DNA of 37,273 nt, from assembly GCA_028823035.1 (NCBI GenBank), contig JAPKCI010000038.1, positions 1 to 37,273 on the forward strand, in the 5' to 3' direction. The stretch's first letter is position 1; the number at the start of each line of letters is the position of its first letter. This DNA comes from Rubripirellula sp. GTDB lineage: Bacteria > Planctomycetota > Planctomycetia > Pirellulales > Pirellulaceae. The position numbers and the translations under genes are program-made. Below are positions 6,954 to 15,678 of this stretch, in pieces. The notes under the pieces were generated by a model. It was given only the letters and a program-made list of their open reading frames with translations, made no database searches and had not been told where the DNA came from.

Positions 6954-9900
6954 ATGACACACCCTCAGCTTAATGCCTTCCCCTCCATCAGCCGCCTCAG
7001 CCTTTGCCTTGCGGCTTTCTTCTACACTCAGTTTGCGTTATTGTCGGCAGACAAACCACCGCGGCAACGGCCCAACATCATCGTCGTTTTCATCGATGAC
7101 ATGGGCTGGTCAGATCTGTCGTGTTTCGCTGGCAAGCAAGTCAAAACCGAACAAATTGATCGTCTGGCTGCCGAGGGGATCCGGTTCACCAACTTCTATG
7201 TCAATTCGCCGATCTGCTCTCCCTCGCGTGTCGCTCTGGCCACGGGCCAGTATCCACAGCGATGGCGAATCACCTCGTACCTGAACAATCGACGTTCGAA
7301 TCACGAACGGGGCATGGCCCAATGGCTGGACCCGGCAGCCCCAATGTTGGCAAGAGAATTACAACAAGCGGGCTATGCCACCGGCCATTTCGGAAAATGG
7401 CACATGGGTGGTCAACGCGATGTGGGCGACGCCCCGCTGATTCAAGAATATGGTTTCGATCGTTCGCTGACCAACTTTGAAGGGCTCGGGCCTCGCGTGC
7501 TGCCTCTCAAGGATGCTTACGACGGCAATCCACCCGGCCGACACGATTTGGGCTCTGCAAAACTTGGCAAGGGTCCAATTCAATGGATGGACCGTTCGGT
7601 CATCACAGCTGAGTTCACTCGGCAAGCCATCGATTTCATCGATCAAGCCAAGGCTGCCAACCAACCCTTCTATGTCAACGTCTGGCCCGACGACGTCCAT
7701 TCGCCATTTTTTCCGCCTCAGAACCTGCGTAAACAAACAGATGGCAGTAAACGGGCTTTGTATTACGCAGTCCTCGATGCAATGGACCAGCAACTGGGTG
7801 TTCTGTTCAACCGGATACGCGGCGATGAACAACTGCGGAACAACACACTAATCATTCTGGCATCGGACAATGGGCACGAAGAGGGTGCCGGTCAGTCAGA
7901 TCCTCTACGAGGTGCCAAGACATGGCTTTATGAAGGTGGTATCCGATCACCCTTGATCGTTTGGGGGCCGGGACTGATCAATCAACAAGCAGCAGGGACG
8001 ACGAACGAGGTTTCCATTCTGTGCGCGATGGACATCAATGCTTCGCTTTATTCCATCGCTGATGTCGCATCCCCGGCAGAAACCACGCTCGATGGTGAAC
8101 CGTTAGCTGCAACGTTGCTGGGTAACTCACTTGAAAGTCGGTCCAAGCCCATCTTTTGGCGGCGACCTCCCGATCGTCCCGGCACCCAACGCGAAGACAA
8201 CCCAGACCTTGCCGTGCGTCATGGTCGATGGAAATTCCTTGTCAATCATGATGGTAGTAAGCCGCAACTTTTCGATCTCAAACAAGACGCAAGTGAGCAA
8301 CACAATGTTGCGGCATCCCATCCCGACATCGCAGATCGCTTGCTCACCACCGTTCAGGCATGGAACAGAGAACTTCCTGCTGACGCTGGCGTTCCCGGCT
8401 TTCAGAACACCGGCAACGTTACAGAACCGCTCGCTGACGATCAATTCATCAACCCCGTGGGTGAGGGTGCTGATCCATGGGTCATTCGTGATCCAAACGC
8501 AAATCGTTATCTGTGGTGCCTGTCTGAAGGCAATCGGGCGATCGCGATACACACTTCTGATCGTCTGGAATCAATGGGACAGAAACACATTGTTTGGGAA
8601 GCTCCCAACGAGGGACCGTATTCCAAAGAAGTCTGGGCTCCCGAACTGCATTTCCTTGATGGTCGATGGTACATCTATTTTGCAGCATCCGATGGGAACA
8701 ACGCCAACCATCTTTCCTACGTGCTTGAAAGTGAAGGCCCGAATCCACTTGGTCCTTATTCGCTGCGCGGCCCCTTGGCGACAGGTCAAGGCAAGGATGG
8801 ACGCAGCCCCAATCTGTGGGCCATCGATGTCACGGTGCTGGAGCACGATGGCAAGAAATTCGCGATCTGGTCTGGCTGGGATGCTCAGGGTACCGACCAA
8901 CAGTACCTGTACATTGCCCGCATGAAATCTGCGACTGAACTGGCGGGTCCGAGAGTCCGCCTGTGCAACAACGATGATTACCCGTGGGAATTTACCCAAT
9001 ACACAGGTGATCCCGAATCGCTTGACAAAGGCCGCGGTTTGAACGAAGCGCCTCAATCATTCAAGTCCAAGGGCCGGACCTTCATTACCTACTCGTGCGG
9101 TGCATCCTGGCTGCCCACCTACAAATTGGGACTATTGGAACTCACCGGCCAGAACCCTCTCGAACCCCAGGCCTGGAAAAAACGTCCGACACCCGTCTTC
9201 ACCGGCGACAGAACAACCATCGGCGTCGGGCATTCCTGCTTTGTCCGTTCACTGGACGGCAGCGAGCTCTGGCATGTCTATCACGCCAAACGGGATCGCG
9301 ATCCCGGTTGGCGAAGAACTGTCTTTGTGCAACCGATGAAAACCGGAACACTTGGCTTTCCGTTGCTTGGTCGCCCCACAGCGCGCGGAACCACGACGCT
9401 GCGACCGAGCGGGGGAAAACCACGGCCAGCCCGCCAGCAATTCAAGCAATCACTGCGACAGAAAACACCTCCGGTGGATTTCAACTACTACGGTCATCAC
9501 CAATATGTCAGGCCAACAACCAGAGGGTTTGAGCTTGGTGTCATCCCCGCCGATCCCGTCAATGCTTTCCGAAGCGGCGAAAAGATTGTGTTCGACGGGA
9601 CACTGCCATCCGATATCGATGTGTCAGTCACGATCGATCTGCTGGGACAATCCGATGCGCGTGACGCAGGCCTGCTGGTACGCACCAGCGGACCTTCCGT
9701 TGGATATGATTCCCAGCGAGGTTACTTTGCTGGTTTAATCCCCAGAACCGGCCTGGTCATTTTCGGAAAGACAGATGGCGATGCATGGACAGAATTGGCC
9801 CGGCAGAAGAGCAGTTTCAATCCGAAAAAAGATCAGCGACTGAGAGTCATCTGCCGTGGGGATCAGTTCACTGTGAACCTGAATGGAAAGCCAGTGATAT

Positions 9901-10004
9901 CGGTCAATGATCCAACTTATGATCGTGGAACGATCGGCCTACGTGTGGTCGACACCCATGCGGTTTTCAAGGATCTTGAATTAACGCCATTGCACAACAA
10001 CTAA
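6954..10004 (+). CDS. Trimodular sulfatase / GH43-like glycosidase / lectin-like fusion (1016 aa)
   Basis: Predicted exported bifunctional enzyme that removes sulfate esters and cleaves a glycosidic bond of the same glycan. Residues 1-32 are a signal peptide. Residues 38-480 are a type I sulfatase: metal-binding DD at 48-49, CSPSR at 88-92 (Cys88 is converted to formylglycine), GKWH at 147-150, DNG at 305-307, GGIRSP near 328-333. Residues 500-800 read as a five-bladed GH43-type propeller: GADPW with candidate base D507, WAPELHFLDGRWYIYFAAS near 561-579, AIDVTVLEHDGKKFAIWSGW with D625, and NEAPQSFKSKG with candidate acid E698. Residues 840-1016 resemble a DUF1080/laminin-G-like beta-sandwich. 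Frame and spacing are continuous, so this is one protein. It follows the symporter by 230 bp. Free sulfatases are about 450-500 aa, half this length. The substrate (sulfated arabinan, xylan or similar) is inference. Confidence 0.9.
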   Translation: MTHPQLNAFPSISRLSLCLAAFFYTQFALLSADKPPRQRPNIIVVFIDDMGWSDLSCFAGKQVKTEQIDRLAAEGIRFTNFYVNSPICSPSRVALATGQYPQRWRITSYLNNRRSNHERGMAQWLDPAAPMLARELQQAGYATGHFGKWHMGGQRDVGDAPLIQEYGFDRSLTNFEGLGPRVLPLKDAYDGNPPGRHDLGSAKLGKGPIQWMDRSVITAEFTRQAIDFIDQAKAANQPFYVNVWPDDVHSPFFPPQNLRKQTDGSKRALYYAVLDAMDQQLGVLFNRIRGDEQLRNNTLIILASDNGHEEGAGQSDPLRGAKTWLYEGGIRSPLIVWGPGLINQQAAGTTNEVSILCAMDINASLYSIADVASPAETTLDGEPLAATLLGNSLESRSKPIFWRRPPDRPGTQREDNPDLAVRHGRWKFLVNHDGSKPQLFDLKQDASEQHNVAASHPDIADRLLTTVQAWNRELPADAGVPGFQNTGNVTEPLADDQFINPVGEGADPWVIRDPNANRYLWCLSEGNRAIAIHTSDRLESMGQKHIVWEAPNEGPYSKEVWAPELHFLDGRWYIYFAASDGNNANHLSYVLESEGPNPLGPYSLRGPLATGQGKDGRSPNLWAIDVTVLEHDGKKFAIWSGWDAQGTDQQYLYIARMKSATELAGPRVRLCNNDDYPWEFTQYTGDPESLDKGRGLNEAPQSFKSKGRTFITYSCGASWLPTYKLGLLELTGQNPLEPQAWKKRPTPVFTGDRTTIGVGHSCFVRSLDGSELWHVYHAKRDRDPGWRRTVFVQPMKTGTLGFPLLGRPTARGTTTLRPSGGKPRPARQQFKQSLRQKTPPVDFNYYGHHQYVRPTTRGFELGVIPADPVNAFRSGEKIVFDGTLPSDIDVSVTIDLLGQSDARDAGLLVRTSGPSVGYDSQRGYFAGLIPRTGLVIFGKTDGDAWTELARQKSSFNPKKDQRLRVICRGDQFTVNLNGKPVISVNDPTYDRGTIGLRVVDTHAVFKDLELTPLHNN

Positions 10005-10011
10005 AATTCAA

Positions 10012-10025
10012 GACTCAATTGAGTC
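10012..10025. other. 14-bp perfect palindrome between convergent genes
   Basis: GACTCAATTGAGTC is a perfect palindrome 8 bp after the stop of the sulfatase-GH43 gene and 35 bp before the end of the convergent PilZ gene. It could be a weak hairpin or a dimeric protein-binding site. There is no following T-tract, so I do not call it a terminator. Confidence 0.35.
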
Positions 10026-10059
10026 CCGATAATCGTCGCCGGGAATCGCAGGGGAGCAA

Positions 10060-10473
10060 TCAGACCGTTTCGAAGTCAACAGGAAAGTCTTCGAGTTTCT
10101 CTACGTAGACACCGCCCATTCCATAAAACGGTCCTGCATCAGCCTGCCACTCCATCAATACCACAAGATTCACTTCGGTATCGGCCAGCTTCAATTGAAC
10201 GGCAAGTCGATTCACATCCAGTGGCTCGGTGTGAAAAAATCCGATCGAAGTGGGCGAGACATCCCGGGTGATCACCTCAATTGGATCACCCACCGGTTGA
10301 TTATCCTCGTCCAGCGGAACAACAACCACTGGAATCGCCATGGTGTGCCGCTTGTCCTGCCGGCGTTCCCCACCTTTGTAGACAGTGGAATTGAGAAATT
10401 GCCTCTTGGCAAAGTCGCTCAGTTCCTGCGGCAGTTTCTTCAAAGGACGGCAAAGATTGGTCTCGGTAAACAA
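10060..10473 (-). CDS. PilZ-domain protein, TTG start (137 aa)
   Basis: Probable cyclic-di-GMP-responsive regulator or adaptor in the cytoplasm. A short N-terminal region (1-35) precedes a PilZ-like domain (about 36-130). RRQDKRH at 37-43 supplies the RxxxR element. TRDVSPTSIGFFH near 69-81 supplies the second motif, in which the usual DxSxxG has Ser in place of the first Gly. The end, FYGMGGVYVE, resembles the closing strand of PilZ domains. No upstream in-frame ATG exists before a stop, so the start is TTG at 10473 or another non-ATG codon nearby. It lies antisense between the two sulfatase genes. Control of surface or adhesion behaviour is a guess from the family. Confidence 0.75.
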   Translation of the reverse strand: MFTETNLCRPLKKLPQELSDFAKRQFLNSTVYKGGERRQDKRHTMAIPVVVVPLDEDNQPVGDPIEVITRDVSPTSIGFFHTEPLDVNRLAVQLKLADTEVNLVVLMEWQADAGPFYGMGGVYVEKLEDFPVDFETV

Positions 10474-10992
10474 GGTCAGATCTCGTAACGGGGATCAGGG
10501 GATACGTGCTCAACATTGGTGCCCCCCGGCATCCAAACAAGTCCCCCGTACGACGAACTGTCATCAACTAAAGTCCGCATCAGAAAAGTGGGGTACGGAT
10601 CGGGGGGGTGAGCGATTGAAACGATCCAGCGGCACCAAAACTACCGTCAACGGTTTCCAAAGGAACGGTTAAAACGGTTGTTCCGCCTAATGACCACACA
10701 CCAAGCTGTTGAAGTATCATTGTCATTGCGTGGAAATAACCCCGCTAAACATTCTGTTTCGAGTCGTCAGACGTTACTGATTCACGAAAGACAGGGGAGC
10801 CTCATGCCCCAATTACCAGCCAAGGCAACAACGCATCACTCATGGAATGATTGACTGTTTCGAAAGAATGAACACAACGCTTTCGAAAGAATGAACACAA
10901 CGCGGCCAGCCTCAGCGGCAGTCCATGCTACTGCCTCGCGAACCCACGACACCCGCAAGCACCGTCCAAAACCAAGACACCGGAACCTCAAT
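10474..10992. other. Non-coding gap upstream of the second sulfatase
   Basis: About 520 bp without a supported gene. It would hold the divergent promoters of the PilZ gene and the second sulfatase gene. The notable structure is the 23-bp tandem duplication at 10858-10903. Confidence 0.55.
10858..10903. repeat. 23-bp tandem duplication upstream of a sulfatase gene
   Basis: Two identical 23-bp units (10858-10880 and 10881-10903), each beginning TTTCGAAAGAATGAACACAA and ending CGC. Each contains the palindrome TTTCGAAA in part and a GAACAC element. The second copy ends 89 bp before the chosen sulfatase start. A duplicated regulatory site is possible; slippage is the simpler explanation. Confidence 0.95.
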
Positions 10993-12384
10993 ATGAAATC
11001 TTTCCCTGAACTCAATGGGAGCTTGATGACCTGGTTAATCTGCCTGTTGCCGATGACAGGATTTACTGCGAACGCGGCTGAAAAACCCAACGTCGTGATT
11101 CTGCTAGCGGATGATCTGGGATATCAGGACATTGGCTGTTACGGCGGACCCGTGAAAACGCCAACGTTGGATTCATTGGCCGCCCGTGGCACACGCTTTG
11201 AACAATTCTATTCCGGCTGCGCCGTCTGCTCACCATCGCGGGCAACGCTAATGACAGGTCGTCATCATATCCGAACGGGTGTTTACAGTTGGATTCATGA
11301 TGCCAATCAAAAATCCCACCTCCTGCCGCGCGAGGTCACTGTGGCGGAAATTCTGCGGGCCGCCGGATACCAAACGGCACACGTCGGCAAATGGCATCTT
11401 GGACTGCCGACCGAACAACATGCCAAGCCAACGCCTGACCAGCATGGCTTTGATTACTGGTTTGCCACTTGGAACAATGCCGAACCCAGTCACAGGAACC
11501 CCAACAATTTCATCCGCAATGGAAAGCCAGTGGGGCAGCTCGAGGGTTACGCATGCCAGCTAGTGGTCGATGAAGCCATTTCATGGCTGGATACGCAACA
11601 CCACCCTGACCAACCGTTCTTTTTGAATGTCTGGTTTCATGAGCCACATGCGCCGATCGCTGCCCCCGATGCCATCGTCAACCAGTATGGTTCCAGCAAG
11701 GACAAAGCCGCCATCTACTCCGGCACCATCGACAATACCGACAGGGCAATTTCCCGTCTGTTGAAGAAACTCAAACAGGTCGCTAGTGAACAGGACACGC
11801 TCATCATTTACGCCTCGGACAATGGCAGCTACCGGGACGATCGCACCGGCGGCCTGCGCGGTCGCAAAGGTGTGAACTGGGAGGGCGGCCTTCGGGTCCC
11901 AGGTATCTTCAGTTGGCCGGGTGTCATACGAACCGATGTCGTCTCATCCACCCCCGCTGGACTAGTCGATGTCCTGCCAACGATCTGCGGGTTGCTCGAA
12001 ATTGAAAAACCGAATCGGCATCTGGACGGTACCGACCTGACTCCGATTCTGACCGGGCGGAATGATTCATGGCACCGCCAACAACCGTTGTTTTGGCATC
12101 TTCAGAAATCTCGCCCGATTGTCGCGATGCGAGACGGAAACCATTCATTGGTTGCGGAACCGGATTACGAGCTGTCCACCAACAACATGTTCCAGGAAGC
12201 ATGGATTCCCACCATCAGATCTGGTGGCTACCGAAACTATCAGCTGTTCGATCTGACCGCAGATCCGCAGCAACAGAACAACATTGCCGCCGAAAACCCG
12301 CAGTTACTTGAACAACTGAAAAGCAAACTCCTGAAAATCAACCGCAGTATCATGGATGAAGCCCACGACTGGACCACTGAGTAA
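10993..12384 (+). CDS. Exported type I sulfatase (463 aa)
   Basis: Hydrolyses sulfate esters, probably on a polysaccharide, outside the cytoplasm. The start at 10993 gives a normal signal peptide (MKSFPELNGS then a hydrophobic core, cleavage near ANA at 26-28); the upstream ATG at 10891 would add 34 basic residues. Sulfatase motifs: DD at 40-41, CSPSR at 79-83 with Cys79 as the formylglycine precursor, HVGKWHLG near 131-138, ASDNGSYRDD near 274-283, GGLRVPG near 302-308. The length is normal for the family. It contains GRHHIRTGVYSW after the active site, as in arylsulfatase A-like planctomycete enzymes. It lies 187 bp upstream of the DUF6807 gene on the same strand. The FGly-generating enzyme is not in this window. 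The exact substrate is unknown. Confidence 0.93.
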   Translation: MKSFPELNGSLMTWLICLLPMTGFTANAAEKPNVVILLADDLGYQDIGCYGGPVKTPTLDSLAARGTRFEQFYSGCAVCSPSRATLMTGRHHIRTGVYSWIHDANQKSHLLPREVTVAEILRAAGYQTAHVGKWHLGLPTEQHAKPTPDQHGFDYWFATWNNAEPSHRNPNNFIRNGKPVGQLEGYACQLVVDEAISWLDTQHHPDQPFFLNVWFHEPHAPIAAPDAIVNQYGSSKDKAAIYSGTIDNTDRAISRLLKKLKQVASEQDTLIIYASDNGSYRDDRTGGLRGRKGVNWEGGLRVPGIFSWPGVIRTDVVSSTPAGLVDVLPTICGLLEIEKPNRHLDGTDLTPILTGRNDSWHRQQPLFWHLQKSRPIVAMRDGNHSLVAEPDYELSTNNMFQEAWIPTIRSGGYRNYQLFDLTADPQQQNNIAAENPQLLEQLKSKLLKINRSIMDEAHDWTTE

Positions 12385-12571
12385 ATCAGCCACGTTTGAC
12401 AGTCCGAGCAGCACGCGGAAAGAACTTCGACAGGCAAGTTACAGAAACCTCGCTGTACGCGCGGACTACAGATAGATTCCAAAAGCCATTTGAAGTACCC
12501 AACGCGGGCCTTTAGAATATCAGACTCATTGAAACGCAACAGCTCGAATCCCCTCCCTGCCGGAACCCTCC

Positions 12572-13486
12572 ATGTACCGCTCTCTCACTCTCTGCAGCTT
12601 ATTTTTGTTCGGAATCGCTGCAAGCACGGCTAACGCTGCCGATGCTTATCAGGTCAAGGACACTCCCGGGCAATACGCGGATGTCATCACGCCTGCCGGG
12701 CAACCGATCCTTCGGTACATGTACGCCCGTGACACAGCGGACGAGTCCAAGACCTTTGACACCGCCAAGATCTATGCACACGTCTTTGCGGATGACGGCG
12801 AAACGACCCTAACCAAGGGAGCCGGTGGCAAGTTCCCGCATCATCGCGGCATTTTCATCGGCTGGAATAAACTCAAGCATGGTGGCAAGAGCCATGACCT
12901 TTGGCACGTTCGCAACACAGTACAGAAACACCGTGAATTCGAAGAAATCGAAGCGGCAGACAAGGGAGCCAGGATCACATCGCTGATCGATTGGATTGGC
13001 ACCGATGGCAAACCTGTCATCGAAGAAAAGCGAACCTACAAAATAACGGCTGAAGATGGAGCACACGCGGTGATTGACTTCACCGCCAAACTCACAGCGG
13101 TCGGCAGTGATGTGGAACTCAATGGTGACCCCGAGCACGCAGGGGTGCAGTTCCGCCCGTCTCAACAGGTTGCTGAAAACCAATCAGCTGCCTACACGTT
13201 TCACAAGGATGGAACCGACCCCAAAGTGGACCGCGACCTTCCTTGGGTCGCCGAGAGTTTTCAGGTGGGGGACGACTGGTGGTCAGTGCAACACATGAGC
13301 CATCCGTCGAATCCCGACGGCGCACGCTGGTCGGCGTACCGCGACTACGGCCGCTTCGGACCCTTCACCGTCGTGAACATCGCCGACGGCGAATCCATTA
13401 CATTTCGCTATCGTTTCCGAGTGACTAAAGGAAAAACAGACGACCGAAACGCGTTGCAGGCATGTTTTGAACAATACAGCAAATAA
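12572..13486 (+). CDS. Exported PmoA-like DUF6807 protein (304 aa)
   Basis: Member of the family often annotated as methane oxygenase PmoA (DUF6807), common in planctomycetes. The name is historical and no methane oxidation is implied. Residues 1-22 are a signal peptide (TLCSLFLFGIAASTANA). The conserved core contains PILRYMYARD near 46-55, the His-rich KFPHHRGIFIGWNKLKHGGKSHDLWH near 87-112 and EHAGVQFRPSQQ near 188-199, then DLPWVAESF and the closing FRYRFRV strands. These are typical of the family, whose fold is thought to be beta-rich. The His cluster could bind metal. It follows the second sulfatase on the same strand and may belong to the same glycan-use locus. The biochemical role is unestablished. 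Confidence 0.9.
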   Translation: MYRSLTLCSLFLFGIAASTANAADAYQVKDTPGQYADVITPAGQPILRYMYARDTADESKTFDTAKIYAHVFADDGETTLTKGAGGKFPHHRGIFIGWNKLKHGGKSHDLWHVRNTVQKHREFEEIEAADKGARITSLIDWIGTDGKPVIEEKRTYKITAEDGAHAVIDFTAKLTAVGSDVELNGDPEHAGVQFRPSQQVAENQSAAYTFHKDGTDPKVDRDLPWVAESFQVGDDWWSVQHMSHPSNPDGARWSAYRDYGRFGPFTVVNIADGESITFRYRFRVTKGKTDDRNALQACFEQYSK

Positions 13487-13551
13487 GCCAGGTAACCGTT
13501 GGCGGGTCCACGCAGGGCAGCGCGGATGTATGTTTCAGCCTGTCAACCTTC

Positions 13552-14397
13552 TCAGTGTGTTAACGCGTACACCAGAATATTGATGGTAATCGCGTAGGCA
13601 TCAATCGAGAAACGCTCAAAAAACTCCTTTGACTCGCCCTCACGTTCCCAACCGTCTGCGATGTCGGTGTTGTGAGTCGCGACCACCATCAAGCGATCCT
13701 GTTTATCGAATAGTCCCATGAAGCGAACGCGGTTAACGCCAGGCACGCCGCCGCTGGGACTGCGATGGGCAAAGGGCGGATCCCATGGCAAACCGGTCTC
13801 TATGTAAAAAATTCTCGCAGGCACCTGAGGACACTGCTGCAAGGGGTAGACCACATTGAAAATCGGATGGCCTGATGGAATCGGACGCACAGTCCAGTCA
13901 CTACGAAGCGTTCCAATATTTCTGACAAAGTTCAACCACTCAGCTTGCCCCCAGAAGTCATCAACCCATAGGAATCCACCCCGTTGCAGATAGCGTTCCA
14001 GCCCCGCACGTTCTGCTTGCGACAACTCCTGCCAGCCAACGTCACTCATGAAAATGAATGGGTAATCGAGAAGTTTTTCGTCGGTCAGACGCAACACAAT
14101 CGGCTCAGGGCTGATCCTCATCGACGTCAGTTCATTCAACCGAAGGATCAGATTTTTTTCAGCACGTGGATAATCAGTTTCCCAACGCTGCCAGTCGCGT
14201 CCTTCATAACGGTACCACGATTCGTTGTATCCACCTGAACTGTCATACTTCACGCGTACAAACGTAAACGCATCAGGATCAGGCTGCGATAGAACGCCAC
14301 TGCTGTCTGTGTCAGCGACCAAATGACTGACGCCAAGCACGACGACCACCACCAGTCCGGACAGAAAAATTGAACGGCGAAGCGTCAAGCGAATCAT
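13552..14397 (-). CDS. DUF4159 domain protein with N-terminal anchor (281 aa)
   Basis: Function unknown. Residues 8-28 form a hydrophobic segment (IFLSGLVVVVVLGVSHLVA) after a basic start, so the protein is exported or membrane-anchored. The rest is a DUF4159 domain: FTFVRVKYDSSGGYNESWYRYEGRDWQRWETDYP (from about 44), an IFMSDVGWQELSQAE element near 114-128, RGGFLWVDDFWG near 138-149, IPSGHPIFNVVYPL near 174-187, and RVRFMGLFDKQDRLMVVATHNTDIADGWE near 226-255. In other planctomycetes DUF4159 genes often sit with MoxR-type ATPase and Bat-like genes; none is seen here. It converges with the DUF6807 gene (65-bp gap) and lies 199 bp downstream of the SMP-30-like gene on the same strand. Confidence 0.88.
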   Translation of the reverse strand: MIRLTLRRSIFLSGLVVVVVLGVSHLVADTDSSGVLSQPDPDAFTFVRVKYDSSGGYNESWYRYEGRDWQRWETDYPRAEKNLILRLNELTSMRISPEPIVLRLTDEKLLDYPFIFMSDVGWQELSQAERAGLERYLQRGGFLWVDDFWGQAEWLNFVRNIGTLRSDWTVRPIPSGHPIFNVVYPLQQCPQVPARIFYIETGLPWDPPFAHRSPSGGVPGVNRVRFMGLFDKQDRLMVVATHNTDIADGWEREGESKEFFERFSIDAYAITINILVYALTH

Positions 14398-14498
14398 GGA
14401 GCAGTTGCTGCTTCAACAAAAGTGGATAGAACCCGAGCGTTCAGCATTACGATACCTGACATTCATACTGACTGCATCTGGCAGTGCATCCACCCTGC

Positions 14499-14588
14499 GA
14501 TACAGGAAGATACAGGATTGCCAGGCAAAGCATGGGCCGCTGACACGCTCACGACCAGCATGGACGAACATTCAGCATGGACGAACAT
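14499..14588. repeat. Two short tandem duplications (10- and 17-bp periods)
   Basis: GATACAGGA repeats with a 10-bp period at 14499-14518. A 16-bp match, CAGCATGGACGAACAT, repeats with a 17-bp period at 14556-14588. Both lie between the DUF4159 and SMP-30-like genes, next to the stop of the latter. Confidence 0.85.
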
Positions 14589-14596
14589 CGTCAGTC

Positions 14597-15505
14597 CTAC
14601 TGTTCCAGCCCGGAAACATCCATCTTGATCACGAACACTGAATCCTGTGCGGTAATGAACAGGTGTTGATTTTTGGGCCCGGCAAAGGTGACGTTAGCGG
14701 TCCATCCCTTTGGAATCGGTATGTTTCTAAGTTTCTTGCCGTCGCGATCAAAGACCGTCACACCCTTTCCTGTCAGGTAAACATTTCGCTGCTGATCAAT
14801 CGTCATCCCATCGCTTCCCATGGAACAAAAAAGCATGCGGTCCGTCAGTTTGCCATCATCATCGATACTGTAACGATAGGTTTTCTTGTCACCAATATCA
14901 GCGACATACAGGTGGCGATTCTCGGCGTCGCCGATGATTCCATTGGGCTGTTTCAAATCAACGGCAACCTGTGACAGCTTGCCATCAGGCGTGACACGAT
15001 AAACGCCACGCGGGTTATCTGGGGGAATGACCTGAGTCCAGTACGGGCGTTTGTACAACGGATCGGTAAAGTAGATGGCACCATCACGATCCACCCAACA
15101 GTCATTTGGTCCTGACAAGCGACGCCCTGCTGGCCCGACCGCGAGGACACGATGCTTTTGATCCGAAATATCAATCTGCCAAAGCTCGTTATTCTCATCA
15201 GCACAGGCAATGATCTTGTTGGGTGCTACAAAGAAAAGCCCATTGGCACGACCACATGGTTTCAGCCAATCACTGAGTTTTCCGGTGGCAAAGTCATAGT
15301 GAACAATGCGATCGTTGGGTTGGTCGGTAAAGTAAACGTTGCCCGCAGCATCTGACGTGGGTCCTTCGGTGAAGGAGTACGCATCCCCCACAAGTTTCAG
15401 CGGACCCTGCGGCTCAACAGCTCCGGCCCAAATCGCTGGCAGCAGCCCGGTCACGACAAAGAACGACCGTGCAGTGATCGCGGACAGGGAATTGTGGAAT
15501 CGCAT
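14597..15505 (-). CDS. Secreted SMP-30/gluconolactonase-like propeller protein (302 aa)
   Basis: Predicted metal-dependent six-bladed propeller of the SMP-30/gluconolactonase/LRE family, which hydrolyses sugar lactones or related esters. The start at 15505 gives a signal peptide (MRFHNSLSAITARSFFVVTGLLPAIWAGA); the alternative ATG at 15529 adds eight residues. Family motifs: FTEGPTSDAAGNVYFTDQPNDRI near 45-67 (the EGP Glu is the usual metal ligand), GRANGLFF near 84-91, LSGPNDCWVDRDGAIYFTDP near 129-148 (ND pair is a ligand), KQPNGI near 185-190, and DGMTIDQQRNVYLTG near 234-248 (catalytic Asp in family members). Export indicates an extracytoplasmic substrate. It is divergent from the P-II gene with a 173-bp gap. 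Confidence 0.9.
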   Translation of the reverse strand: MRFHNSLSAITARSFFVVTGLLPAIWAGAVEPQGPLKLVGDAYSFTEGPTSDAAGNVYFTDQPNDRIVHYDFATGKLSDWLKPCGRANGLFFVAPNKIIACADENNELWQIDISDQKHRVLAVGPAGRRLSGPNDCWVDRDGAIYFTDPLYKRPYWTQVIPPDNPRGVYRVTPDGKLSQVAVDLKQPNGIIGDAENRHLYVADIGDKKTYRYSIDDDGKLTDRMLFCSMGSDGMTIDQQRNVYLTGKGVTVFDRDGKKLRNIPIPKGWTANVTFAGPKNQHLFITAQDSVFVIKMDVSGLEQ

Positions 15506-15678
15506 GCAAACATTCCAAAGCGTAAGCACCGGTCGGGAAAACCGTGATTCTAACGAGGCTGCTGGATTGATTCATGAGTCAAAGCCCTGTTCTGTTGAAA
15601 AATCGCTGGAACGATTGTTCTGACCGACGTCTTTTCGAGGCGGAACGGTCCGCTAAACTGTCAGGTAGCAGGAAAACC

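Noticed and set aside
9199-9532. Several frames of 60-145 residues on both strands within the GH43-like region
   Set aside because: Shadows of the long sulfatase-GH43 gene.
12572-13486. Methane monooxygenase subunit
   Set aside because: The PmoA label for this family is historical; the protein is soluble and exported, without the membrane helices of true PmoA.
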